Below, piece after piece: positions 8,994 through 15,928 of a DNA stretch of 32,118 nucleotides. The position numbers and the translations under genes are program-made. Below the pieces are notes generated by a model. It did not search any database and was not told the origin of the DNA. It was given only the letters and a program-made list of their open reading frames with translations. Source of the stretch: Planctomycetota bacterium (GTDB taxonomy: Bacteria; Planctomycetota; UBA1135; UBA2386); contig JAEUHP010000011.1 in NCBI GenBank assembly GCA_016795295.1, forward strand, positions 1 to 32,118, given 5' to 3'. How positions within the stretch are numbered: position 1 is the stretch's first letter; every line of letters begins with the position of its first letter.

Positions 8994-10454
8994 CTACTGC
9001 GGACGCAGGTCGTCGGGCAGCCACTCGAACGAACCAGCGACCGCGGCGCCGGCGCGCGGCCGTTCGTGGCCGAGCACCCCGACCGCCTGTTCGCCGGCCA
9101 GCAGCAGCGCCCCCGACGTCGGCGCGGTCCCGGGCGCGAGCGGCCACGGCTCGCTCGGCAGCTGCAGGCCGTCGGCGCCGACGCGCTGTACGGCGACCGG
9201 TGCGCCGCCGGCGAACGACAGCCGGGCCGCCGGCGTGCCGCGCAGGTCCGGTGGCACGTCCTCCAACACCAGCGCCGCCAGATCGCGGCCGTTCGGCTCG
9301 ACCCAGACCCGCGCCGCGCGCAGCACCGCGCCACTCGGCAGCAGCACCTGCAGGCGTTCGTTCGCCACCCGCGGCATCCGGCCGAACCAGCCAGGTTCCT
9401 GGTAACCGCCGTCGACCAGGCTGCGCGCGGTGACCACCACGGCCCGGCCGGCGCGGTCGAGCCACAACACGCCGCAGCCCGACTGGTCGAGCGCCACGTC
9501 ACTGGCGAACGTGTGCTGCTCGGTGGCGGCGTAGGCCACCCGCACCACCACCAGCCCCGGGTCCGCCGCCGGGCCACCGTTCGCCTCGGCGCGCAGCGCG
9601 GTGGCCGGCACCCCGGCGACGTCGCGGTTCGGCCGCATCGGCTCGGCGGCGGCGCGGTGGCCGTTCGGCACCGGCACGCCCTTGCCCGGCTCGGCGTAGT
9701 AGCCGACGAACGGCGACACCAGCGCCAGCACGTCGGTGAGTGCGAAGCCGGAGAACAACTGCCCCGACAGCGCCGGGCGCGCCACCCAGAACACCGCCTT
9801 GTCGGTCACCGTCTGGCGGTGCGCGCGCGCGATGCGCAGCACCACTTCGACGTGCGTGCCGTCCTGGTGCAGCCGCACCGCCCGCACGTCGCCGGTCTGC
9901 ATGCCGCGGAAGAACACACCCGAACCCGGCCGCAGGCCGTGGTTCTCCGGCACCAGCAGGGTCATCAGCAGGTCGCCGTGGCCGATGTCTTCGAGCGCCT
10001 CCGGCTCGGTGTTCTGCGGCGGGCGTTCGCTGCCCGTCAGCAGGCTGTCGGGGCCGAGCGGCGAACCGGTCGCATCCGGAGTGTGGAACGCCAGATAGGC
10101 GTCGCGCACCAGAGTGTCCAGGCCACTGGTGCCGCTGGTGAGGCCAAAGCGCGGCGTCACCACCCAGAACGCCGAACTGAGCCGCGCGTGCACGGCGCCG
10201 TGCGGTTCGAGCTGGATCGCCACCAGCGCCTTCTGGCCGTCCGCGGCGACGGTGACCGCGCGCACGGTGCCGACCACCACGCCGCGGTAACGCACGTCGG
10301 CGCCGGCGCGCAGGCCGCGGGCATCGCGGAACTCGAGGCGCAGCGGCAGCCCTGGGCGTTCGTCGAGATCGCGCAGGATGCGCACCAGGGACACGCCGCC
10401 GGCCACCAGGGCGGCGAGCAGCAGGCAACCGACCAGGTAACGGAGGCGGTGCAT
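8994..10454 (-). CDS. MCE-domain protein (MlaD/PqiB-like, two MCE domains) with C-terminal degenerate trypsin-like domain
   Basis: A 486-residue protein. It has one N-terminal membrane helix (about 5-25). An MCE domain follows (about 37-115; it includes F-R-D-A-R-G-L-R-A-G-A-D-V-R-Y-R-G), then a second (about 163-227; N-H-G-L-R-P-G-S-G-V-F-F-R-G-M). This is PqiB-like architecture but with fewer domains. Residues about 300-465 follow the strand pattern of HtrA/S1C trypsin-like domains: a G-x-G-V strand, T-A-R-S-L-V-D-G-G where T-N-x-H-V-V-x-G is usual, G-R-D-L-A-A-L (Asp391), and T-S-G-A-L-L-L (Ser447) followed by E-x-x-V-G-V-L-G. The catalytic His position is Ser345, so proteolysis is unlikely. 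It should form the periplasmic lipid conduit for the ATPase-permease encoded next. Its ATG is preceded by TACCCT at an 11-base distance, a possible -10 element. Confidence 0.9.
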   Translation of the reverse strand: MHRLRYLVGCLLLAALVAGGVSLVRILRDLDERPGLPLRLEFRDARGLRAGADVRYRGVVVGTVRAVTVAADGQKALVAIQLEPHGAVHARLSSAFWVVTPRFGLTSGTSGLDTLVRDAYLAFHTPDATGSPLGPDSLLTGSERPPQNTEPEALEDIGHGDLLMTLLVPENHGLRPGSGVFFRGMQTGDVRAVRLHQDGTHVEVVLRIARAHRQTVTDKAVFWVARPALSGQLFSGFALTDVLALVSPFVGYYAEPGKGVPVPNGHRAAAEPMRPNRDVAGVPATALRAEANGGPAADPGLVVVRVAYAATEQHTFASDVALDQSGCGVLWLDRAGRAVVVTARSLVDGGYQEPGWFGRMPRVANERLQVLLPSGAVLRAARVWVEPNGRDLAALVLEDVPPDLRGTPAARLSFAGGAPVAVQRVGADGLQLPSEPWPLAPGTAPTSGALLLAGEQAVGVLGHERPRAGAAVAGSFEWLPDDLRPQ

Positions 10455-10520
10455 CGGGTCGGGCCAGGGTAGCCGATGGCCGGGGCAAACCGTCGCGGCA
10501 TGCCGGGCTTCGCCGCCGAC

Positions 10521-11612
10521 TCACACGCCCGAAGCACCCCCGCTCGCCTTGCGACCGCCCCGCTGCAGGGCCGGCCCCTGGGTGGCCAGCAGGCGGCCGG
10601 CCAGATCGGCGCAGCGTTCGAGCAGCGCCCGGGCGCCGTCGTGCAGTTCGGCGCGGCCCTGCACCCAGGCCACGTTCTGCTCCATGTCCTCGGCGGTCCA
10701 GCCGCGGCTGTGGGCGATGAACGGGAACTGCGGGAACTGCACGCCCAGTTCGCCGAAGAAGGTCAGCATCTGCCCCACCACGCCTTGGATGTTGTCCTGG
10801 CCGCCGGTGACGATCAGCCCGCCGACCTTGTTGGTCAGCAGCACCCGATTGCGCAGCGTGATCTGGTTCTGCACGGTGTTGAGGCGTTCCGCCATCTTGA
10901 AGAACAGCGAGCTGGCCGCGCCCCAGCGAATCGGCGTGGCGACCAGCACGATGTCGGCCCAGAACACCAGCGCTTCGTAGACCTCCGCCATCTGGTCCTT
11001 GGGATCCATCACGGTGATGGAGCAGGGCCACGTACAGGCCCGCGCGGACTTGCTGTAGTAGCCCTCGCAATGACGGAACTGGAGGTCGCGCAAGCGCAGG
11101 GTCCGCGTCGCCAGACCGGTGGCCGCCGCGTGCTGCAGAGCCGTCTCCAGCAGCGCTTCGCTGGTCGAATACCGCGGCTGCTGTGGATCCATCACGGTGG
11201 TCGACAGGCCGAGCACGCGCAGCGGCCCGTCGGCCCGGACCGGGTCGCGGTCCAACGGGTGTTTGGCGTGCGGCTGCCGGTGCCGTTTGCCGGTCGGAGT
11301 TTCGCAGAGCCACAGGTGGCCAGCGCGCACCTCCAGCGCGAACGCCGGCACACGGTCCTGTTCGAAGCCCGGCTCGCCCTGGCCGGTCTGGCGATGGAAC
11401 TTCCACGCGTGCCACGGGCAGACGATGTAGTCCCCCTGCAGGGTGCCCTTGCCGAGCGGGCCGCCCACGTGGTTGCAGGCGTCGTGGATGGCGCCGAAGG
11501 ACGTGCCGTCGAACGACAACGCCACCTTGGTGCGACCCACCGCCACCTGCTGCAAGGGAGTGCGGGCGAGGACTTCGACGGGGCCGAGATCGTGCCAGAC
11601 GGGTTCGCTCAT
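10521..11612 (-). CDS. Fusion of Rieske [2Fe-2S] ferredoxin domain and NAD(P)H-dependent FMN reductase domain
   Basis: A 363-residue fusion. Residues 1-105 are a Rieske-type ferredoxin with both cluster half-motifs: C-N-H (46-48) and C-P-W-H (65-68), plus G-G-P-L-G between them. Residues about 131-345 are a flavodoxin-like NADPH-dependent FMN reductase: strand V-L-G-L-S-T-T, a C-E-G-Y-Y segment with further cysteines (182, 193, 197), the A-T-P-I-R-W-G-A-A-S-S motif (225-235) and a G-G-Q-D-N strand end. It is probably a cytoplasmic electron-transfer enzyme passing electrons between the cluster and flavin; the substrate is unknown. The start is the ATG giving M-S-E-P-V-W; an in-frame upstream extension of 11 codons is possible. 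It lies 66 bases upstream of the MCE gene on the same strand and is divergent from the glycosylase gene. Rieske-FMN-reductase fusions are not a common textbook arrangement. Confidence 0.88.
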   Translation of the reverse strand: MSEPVWHDLGPVEVLARTPLQQVAVGRTKVALSFDGTSFGAIHDACNHVGGPLGKGTLQGDYIVCPWHAWKFHRQTGQGEPGFEQDRVPAFALEVRAGHLWLCETPTGKRHRQPHAKHPLDRDPVRADGPLRVLGLSTTVMDPQQPRYSTSEALLETALQHAAATGLATRTLRLRDLQFRHCEGYYSKSARACTWPCSITVMDPKDQMAEVYEALVFWADIVLVATPIRWGAASSLFFKMAERLNTVQNQITLRNRVLLTNKVGGLIVTGGQDNIQGVVGQMLTFFGELGVQFPQFPFIAHSRGWTAEDMEQNVAWVQGRAELHDGARALLERCADLAGRLLATQGPALQRGGRKASGGASGV

Positions 11613-11646
11613 GGGGTGTGCGCGGGCAACGGGGCGGTGCCGCATG

Positions 11647-11676
11647 GCAGGTTACCACGGCACCGCGGTAGCCTGC
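11647..11676. promoter_or_regulatory. 30-bp dyad symmetry in the divergent promoter region
   Basis: Two 14-base arms (11647-11660 and 11663-11676) are inverted copies with two mismatches, both wobble-compatible, around a CA centre. The element fills the middle of the 73-base gap between the divergent Rieske and glycosylase starts and includes the TAGCCT (11669-11674) that could be the glycosylase -10. It may be an operator for a dimeric regulator or an RNA hairpin; no regulator gene is adjacent. Confidence 0.45.
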
Positions 11677-11685
11677 GCAGAGCCC

Positions 11686-12576
11686 ATGCCCACTCGCACC
11701 CTGCGCCTCGCCACCCCGCAGCCGTTCGAGTTCGGGCTGTGCCTGCGGGGCCATGGCTGGTACGACCTGCCGCCCCACCGCCTCGACGCAGGCGATCGCG
11801 CGTTCGCCACCGTGCTGGTGCTCGGCACCGACGCCGTGGACGCCGAACTCCGCCCCACGGCCACCGGGCTGTCACTGCGTCTCACCGCGCACCGTCCGCT
11901 GTCGAGCGAGGACACCGCAAAGGCGCAGGCCATGGTCCGCCACATGCTGCGCCTCGACGACGACCTCGGGGCCTTCCACGGGCTGTGCCGGAACGAACCG
12001 AGCCTGCAGTGGGCCGCGCAGCGCGGTGCAGGACGCCTGCTGCGTTCGGCGCGTGTGTTCGAGGATCTGGTGAAGCTGCTGTTCACGACCAACACCACCT
12101 GGGCCGGCACGCGGGCGATGGCGCTGAAGCTGGTCGAACACTGCGGGCCGGTGGCGCCGAGCGGCGCGCGCGGCTTCCCGGTGCCGAGCCAATGCCGCAA
12201 GCCCGCGGCGTTCTGGCGCGACACGGTGCGCTGCGGCTACCGCGCCGAAGCCGCCGTGCAGTTGGTCGAAGCGTTCGCCACCGGCGTGCTCACCGACGCC
12301 ATGTTCACGGTCCCGCAGCCGTCGGCCGAGCTGTGGCAGCGCTTGGTCGGCCTGCGCGGCTTCGGGCCGTATGCGGCCGGCCAGGCGATGCGCCTGCTCG
12401 GCCACTACGAACATCTGGCGCTCGACTCCTGGTGCCGCGCACGCCTCGCCGAACTCGACGGGCGCAACCGGCCACCCAGCGATCGAGCGGTGGCCCGCCG
12501 CTACGCGCGGTTCGCGCCGTACCAGGGCTTGGCACTCTGGCTGCACTTGACGGCGGCCTGGCACGAGCCGGGTTGA
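11686..12576 (+). CDS. HhH-GPD family DNA glycosylase (AlkA-like base excision repair)
   Basis: A 296-residue protein. The N-terminal part (about 5-100) has the small beta domain seen in AlkA/OGG-like enzymes, including R-G-H-G-W-Y-D-L-P-P (21-30). The helix-hairpin-helix is at 219-231 with G-L-R-G-F-G-P-Y-A-A-G (222-232), followed by L-A-L-D (244-247) whose Asp247 fits the catalytic aspartate. I see no lysine at the position used by bifunctional OGG1-type enzymes, so it is probably a monofunctional glycosylase removing damaged, likely alkylated, bases. The ATG at 11686 matches the domain start; an in-frame ATG at 11644 would add 14 unrelated residues. TAGCCT sits 11 bases upstream. It is divergent from the Rieske fusion gene, with a shared 73-base control region. 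Confidence 0.85.
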   Translation: MPTRTLRLATPQPFEFGLCLRGHGWYDLPPHRLDAGDRAFATVLVLGTDAVDAELRPTATGLSLRLTAHRPLSSEDTAKAQAMVRHMLRLDDDLGAFHGLCRNEPSLQWAAQRGAGRLLRSARVFEDLVKLLFTTNTTWAGTRAMALKLVEHCGPVAPSGARGFPVPSQCRKPAAFWRDTVRCGYRAEAAVQLVEAFATGVLTDAMFTVPQPSAELWQRLVGLRGFGPYAAGQAMRLLGHYEHLALDSWCRARLAELDGRNRPPSDRAVARRYARFAPYQGLALWLHLTAAWHEPG

Positions 12577-12907
12577 GGCGTCCGGGGTGGCGGCAAGGGT
12601 GGCCGCATTCGGCTCCTGCGGGGCCCCCGGAGTGCCCGAAGCAGACCGCGGGGCCCGGCGCGGCGCCGACACGGCGTTGACAACCGCATCGAACGCGCAG
12701 CCGACCCCATCGCGAAGAAGCCGACGCATGCTTCGGCGCCTCCCCCAGCTGCTCACGCCGCGGCTGCACCTGTTCGCGGCTGCGGGTGACGGCAGCGGCC
12801 GCAGCAGCCCCTCGCGATCGGCGCATCCCACGACTCCACCTGCATCGAGTTTCCCGGCTCCCTCTTGCATCACTACGTATTTCTGCTATTTCAAGTGCAA
12901 GCCACGG
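12577..12907. other. Intergenic region upstream of the RAYT gene
   Basis: This 331-base stretch lacks a convincing gene; open frames through it are Ala/Pro/Arg-rich shadows. The last 45 bases (about 12860-12905) are clearly lower in GC than anything around and contain a 6-base inverted repeat, CTTGCA (12864-12869) and TGCAAG (12896-12901). GC-rich short palindromes near 12612-12631 could help terminate the glycosylase transcript. Confidence 0.5.
12865..12892 (+). promoter_or_regulatory. Possible RAYT promoter in a low-GC patch
   Basis: TTGCAT (12865-12870) and TATTTC (12887-12892) are 16 bases apart, in the most AT-rich spot of this region and 15 bases before the transposase ATG. The -10 match is weak. 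Confidence 0.3.
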
Positions 12908-13633
12908 ATGCCGAACTCGCCGCGCAAACGAACGCGTCCCCGCCAAATCGATCTGCCGTTCGGCAACGGCCACGGCGGTGCCCGGCGCGGCGCCGGCCGC
13001 AAGCCGAAGGGACGGCTGCCTGGCGTGGCGCACACCACACGCACAGCACTGCCGCCGCGACACCCGGTGCACGTGACGGTGAAGCTGCGCAAGGGCCTGC
13101 CCAAGCTGCGCCAGCACCGCGAACGCGCCGTGCTGCTCGCGGCGTTCGCCGTGGCCAAGCAGCGCGCCGGGCGCACCGGCAAGTCGTTCCGGCTCACCCA
13201 CTTCGCGATCCTGAACGACCATCTGCACCTGATCGCCGAAGCCGAGGATCGGCAGGCGCTCGCCCGCGCACTGCAGGGCCTCCTGATCCGCCTCGCCAAG
13301 GCCCTCAACAAGCTGTGGCAGCGCCACGGCAGCCTGTTCGCCGACCGTTACCACGACCGCGCGCTGACCACGCCGCGCGCCGTGCGCGCTGCGCTGTGTT
13401 ACGTGCTCGCCAATGGCAAGAAGCACGCTGCCGAAGGCCGCGCGGTGGCCGTGCCACAGGCGATCGACGTCTACACCTCCGCGCCGTGGTTCGACGGCTT
13501 CGTCGAGTCCATCACCGTGCGCGGCATCGCGGCTCTGCCACCTCCGGTGGCAGAGCCGCGCACCTGGCTGCTCGCCATCGGCTGGCGCCGCCGCGGCCTG
13601 CTCTCCGTGCACGAACTGCCTGCGGCGGGCTGA
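12908..13633 (+). CDS. REP-associated tyrosine transposase-like protein (RAYT / Y1 HUH family)
   Basis: A 241-residue protein of the single-copy Y1 transposase type. It has a basic N-terminus with G-A-R-R-G-A-G-R-K-P-K-G (24-35), then H-P-V-H-V-T-V-K-L-R (52-61), the HUH metal motif in N-D-H-L-H-L-I (His105 and His107), R-Y-H-D-R (147-151) and the Tyr in C-Y-V-L-A-N-G-K-K-H (Tyr165). The C-terminal motifs S-A-P-W-F-D-G and T-W-L-L-A-I-G-W are present, so the protein looks full length. Such proteins nick single-stranded DNA at hairpins and mobilise REP-like palindromes rather than whole insertion sequences. No partner or orf2 is seen. The start is the ATG after a low-GC leader. Two strong hairpins lie in and just past its 3' end (13528-13560 and 13662-13696). 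Confidence 0.85.
   Translation: MPNSPRKRTRPRQIDLPFGNGHGGARRGAGRKPKGRLPGVAHTTRTALPPRHPVHVTVKLRKGLPKLRQHRERAVLLAAFAVAKQRAGRTGKSFRLTHFAILNDHLHLIAEAEDRQALARALQGLLIRLAKALNKLWQRHGSLFADRYHDRALTTPRAVRAALCYVLANGKKHAAEGRAVAVPQAIDVYTSAPWFDGFVESITVRGIAALPPPVAEPRTWLLAIGWRRRGLLSVHELPAAG
13528..13560. repeat. Perfect 15-bp-arm hairpin inside the RAYT coding sequence (REP-like)
   Basis: Arms 13528-13542 and 13546-13560 are exact inverted complements around a TCC loop. It encodes the variable stretch between the W-F-D-G and T-W-L-L motifs, so the protein tolerates it. A perfect 33-base hairpin in a gene for a hairpin-recognising transposase suggests a REP element or a self-recognition site. Confidence 0.7.
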
Positions 13634-13661
13634 GCGCGCCGGCAAGCGCGCAGCAAGGTCC

Positions 13662-13696
13662 TGATCCGGTTTGCGCCTTCGACGCAACCCGGATCA
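13662..13696. repeat. Imperfect 16-bp-arm hairpin between RAYT and porin remnant
   Basis: Arms 13662-13677 and 13681-13696 pair with two wobble-compatible mismatches around a TTC loop. It starts 28 bases after the RAYT stop, and its outer bases include the TGA of the minus-strand porin remnant. No T-run follows on either strand, so it is either a REP-like element or a factor-independent stop of unusual form. Confidence 0.6.
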
Positions 13697-13925
13697 AAAC
13701 ACCACCCCCGCCCCCAGACACGCGAAGTCCATGTCATTCGTGGGCCCGGTGCCGCGGAGACCACTGCCCGCGAACAAGTGGCTGTACCCCGCATACCCAT
13801 CCATGTGCCGATGGAACCGGTGCGTCAGCAGCGGGCGGCGACCGCTGCGGCTCCTGTGCCGACACCCACGGGAACGGCCACGCGACGGTGCAGGCACCTG
13901 CCAGGAACCGGACCAGGGTGGGCAT
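13694..13925 (-). pseudogene. Collapsed alginate-export-type outer-membrane porin (ends only, frameshifted)
   Basis: On the minus strand an ATG at 13925 opens a typical signal peptide: M-P-T-L-V-R-F-L-A-G-A, a hydrophobic core, then V-S-A-Q-E-P. About 110 bases later, in a different frame, comes Y-A-G-Y-S-H-L-F-A-G-S-G, then G-T-G-P-T-N-D-M-D-F-A and a final strand ending V-V-F before TGA. The second part matches the last strands of alginate-export family beta-barrels, which end in an aromatic residue. Such proteins are several hundred residues long, so the barrel has been deleted and the ends joined out of frame (inference). A GTG at 13931 is an alternative start. The matches are short, so the family name is moderately sure; that the gene is broken is more so. 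Confidence 0.55.
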
Positions 13926-14237
13926 GTTCACGCGTGAATCATGACCGTCTGCAACCGCTTTCGACAGCGCTCTGGCGCCCCAAGGCCTCGAGAGCAGGAC
14001 CGCCGCTCGCTGGCAGCCTCGACGGCGGAACGCAGCCGCAGCGTGTCGCGGGCCGAGATCTGCATCAGCAGGGCCCGATCTAGGCCCACCACCGCAGGCG
14101 GTAACCGGAATCGGTGAGATTCCGCGATCGACACCACCAGCGAAATCTCGCGCATCCGGCCACCGCGGCCCCGACGAAACGCCGCGCGACCTCGGTCATC
14201 CACCGAGCTCCTTCAGTCCCTGCTTTCCACCACGACA
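13926..14237. other. Intergenic stretch with decayed look
   Basis: There is no convincing gene. A minus-strand open frame (14203 to 13928, 91 codons; internal ATG near 14155) ends 2 bases before the porin-remnant ATG and could be a decayed upstream neighbour, but it has no recognisable domain. A 7-base-arm hairpin with a 5-base loop lies at 14106-14124, about 114 bases before the DUF4397 gene. Confidence 0.35.
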
Positions 14238-15860
14238 ATGCAAACGCTCCTCAAGTTCCTGGCCGCCGGCACGTTGCTGACGGCCCTCTCCGCCCAGGAC
14301 GCCAAGGTCACCGTTCTGCACGGTGTGCCAGGCTTGCCCGCACCGGTGCAGGTGTTCGCCAACGGCGGCTTGCTGTTCGCCTTCGACTACGGCCAGCAAC
14401 GCGGCCCGTTGACGTTGGCGCCCGGCGCCTACCAGCTCGAAGTGCGCCTGAACGGCAACCCGATCCTCAGCACCAACGCCGTGCTGAACGCCAACGACGA
14501 CGTCTCGGTGATCGCCCACCTCGACGCCGCCGGCACCCCGCGGCTCGCTGCGTTCGGCAACGGCCTCCAGGCCCTGAACCTGCCGAGTTCCCGCCTCTAC
14601 GTGCGGCACACGGCGAAGGCACCGGCAGTCGACGTGCTGCTCGGCCAGGGCAGCCACACCGTCGCCACGGTGCCCAACCTGGCCAGCGGCGCCAGCGCCA
14701 CTGCCGACGTCGCACCGGGCACCTACTCGGTCCGCCTCAACCTCGCCGGCACCAGCACCACGGTGTTCGGCCCAGTCGACGTGGCCGTGGAGAACGGCGT
14801 GGGCTACGGCGTGTTCGCGGTCGGCGATGCTGCCGATCCCAGCTTCCGCCTGCTGACCCAGCGGCTGCCGCTCGCCGCGCAGGTGACCGTCCTGCACGGC
14901 ATCCCCGGCCTGCCGAGTCCGGTCACGGTGCGCGCCAACGGCAATCCCTTGTTCCAGTTCGACTACCGCGACGTGCGCGGCCCGCTGGTCCTCAACCCCG
15001 GCTCCTACGCCTTGGACGTGTTGCTGGGCGGCGTGCCGGTGCTCGCCCAGACGGCGGCCCTCGCACGGGGTGACGACGTCACCGTGGTCGCCCACTTGGA
15101 CGGCAACGGCGGCAACCGCCTTTCGGCGTTCGCCAACGACACCAGCCTGCCCGCTTCCGGTCAGGCGCGCGTCACGGTGCGCCACCTGGCCCAGGCGCCG
15201 AACGTCGACGTGGCCGTCGACGACCAGGGCAACCGCCTCGCCACGCTCGCCAATCTCGCCAACGGCCAAGAAGTGACGGCCCCCGTGCCCCTCGGCAACT
15301 TCGAAGTGTCGCTGTTCGCCGCCGGCACGACCGTGCGGGCGTTCGGCCCGGTCGGGTTCCGCCCGCAGGCCGGAGTCAGCTACCAGTTCCTCGCCGTGGG
15401 CAGCCTGGCCGGCAACTCGTTCGGCGTCGAAGTGCTGCAGCGCGACTTGCAGCCGGCAGTGCCCAGCGCGATCGCGACCCGGGTGGGCGGCTGGGGCTGC
15501 GGCCCGAGCATCGCCGCTGTGCCCAGCCGCTTCGACTACGGCCAGCCGTTCGAACTGCAGGTGCGGAGCGCGCCGCGCAACGCCATGGCGGTGGTCGTGT
15601 TCGGCGACAGCATCACCGCGGCCGGCGCACTCGCGCTGCCGCTCTCGCTGCAGCCGTTCGGCGCCCCGACCTGTTTCCTGAACACCAACGTGGTCGCCTC
15701 GATCGGCGCGCTCACCGATGCCGGCGGCAACCTCGCCATCGGTTACCTGGTGCCGCGCGCCCTGACCGGGGCTCTGCCGCCGAGCTACTTCCAGGTCGGT
15801 GTGATGGGCGCCAACAACAGCCTGGGCCTCGCCACCACCGAGTATCTGGAACTGCGCTGA
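14238..15860 (+). CDS. Secreted DUF4397-repeat protein with planctomycete-type C-terminal module
   Basis: A 540-residue secreted protein. The signal peptide is residues 1-19, with cleavage probably at A-L-S-A before Gln20. Two long units (about 22-208 and 214-405) repeat each other: V-T-V-L-H-G-V/I-P-G-L-P opens each, then F-D-Y, R-G-P-L, P-G-x-Y-x-L-x-V and a D-D-V-x-V-x-A-H-L-D strand. Each unit holds two DUF4397-like beta-sandwich halves; the second half starts near V-R-H-x-A-x-A-P. The C-terminal module (about 410-540) begins W-G-C-G-P-S and has a P-R-N-A strand, L-P-L-S-L and a P-T-C-F pair. Role unknown; DUF4397 proteins are often surface or wall associated. No Shine-Dalgarno is seen. 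The gene is single, with a hairpin region after it. Confidence 0.85.
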   Translation: MQTLLKFLAAGTLLTALSAQDAKVTVLHGVPGLPAPVQVFANGGLLFAFDYGQQRGPLTLAPGAYQLEVRLNGNPILSTNAVLNANDDVSVIAHLDAAGTPRLAAFGNGLQALNLPSSRLYVRHTAKAPAVDVLLGQGSHTVATVPNLASGASATADVAPGTYSVRLNLAGTSTTVFGPVDVAVENGVGYGVFAVGDAADPSFRLLTQRLPLAAQVTVLHGIPGLPSPVTVRANGNPLFQFDYRDVRGPLVLNPGSYALDVLLGGVPVLAQTAALARGDDVTVVAHLDGNGGNRLSAFANDTSLPASGQARVTVRHLAQAPNVDVAVDDQGNRLATLANLANGQEVTAPVPLGNFEVSLFAAGTTVRAFGPVGFRPQAGVSYQFLAVGSLAGNSFGVEVLQRDLQPAVPSAIATRVGGWGCGPSIAAVPSRFDYGQPFELQVRSAPRNAMAVVVFGDSITAAGALALPLSLQPFGAPTCFLNTNVVASIGALTDAGGNLAIGYLVPRALTGALPPSYFQVGVMGANNSLGLATTEYLELR

Positions 15861-15866
15861 GCCCGG

Positions 15867-15902
15867 CGAGCCAGCGCCAGCTGGCGCGCCAGGGCCCGCT
15901 CG
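15867..15902. terminator. Possible bidirectional terminator between convergent genes
   Basis: The 68-base gap between convergent genes holds nested dyads: CGAGC and GCTCG at the outer ends and a perfect 14-base palindrome GCGCCAGCTGGCGC at 15874-15887. There is no T-run. Confidence 0.35.
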
Positions 15903-15928
15903 GACACCGATGCAGCGCACGGAGCGGG

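Noticed and set aside
7486..9465. In-frame upstream extension of the DUF1570-like protein by about 660 codons
   Set aside because: It runs out of frame through the ABC and MCE genes and is Arg/Gly/Ala low-complexity; the signal peptide at 7485 marks the true start.
7527..10472. Open frame of 981 codons on the plus strand
   Set aside because: Antisense to well-supported ABC and MCE genes; no recognisable features.
13928..14203. Minus-strand open frame of 91 codons just upstream of the porin remnant
   Set aside because: Its stop lies 2 bases before the remnant ATG, which is gene-like, but no domain or signal is seen and Arg content is high; kept only as a note on the gap.
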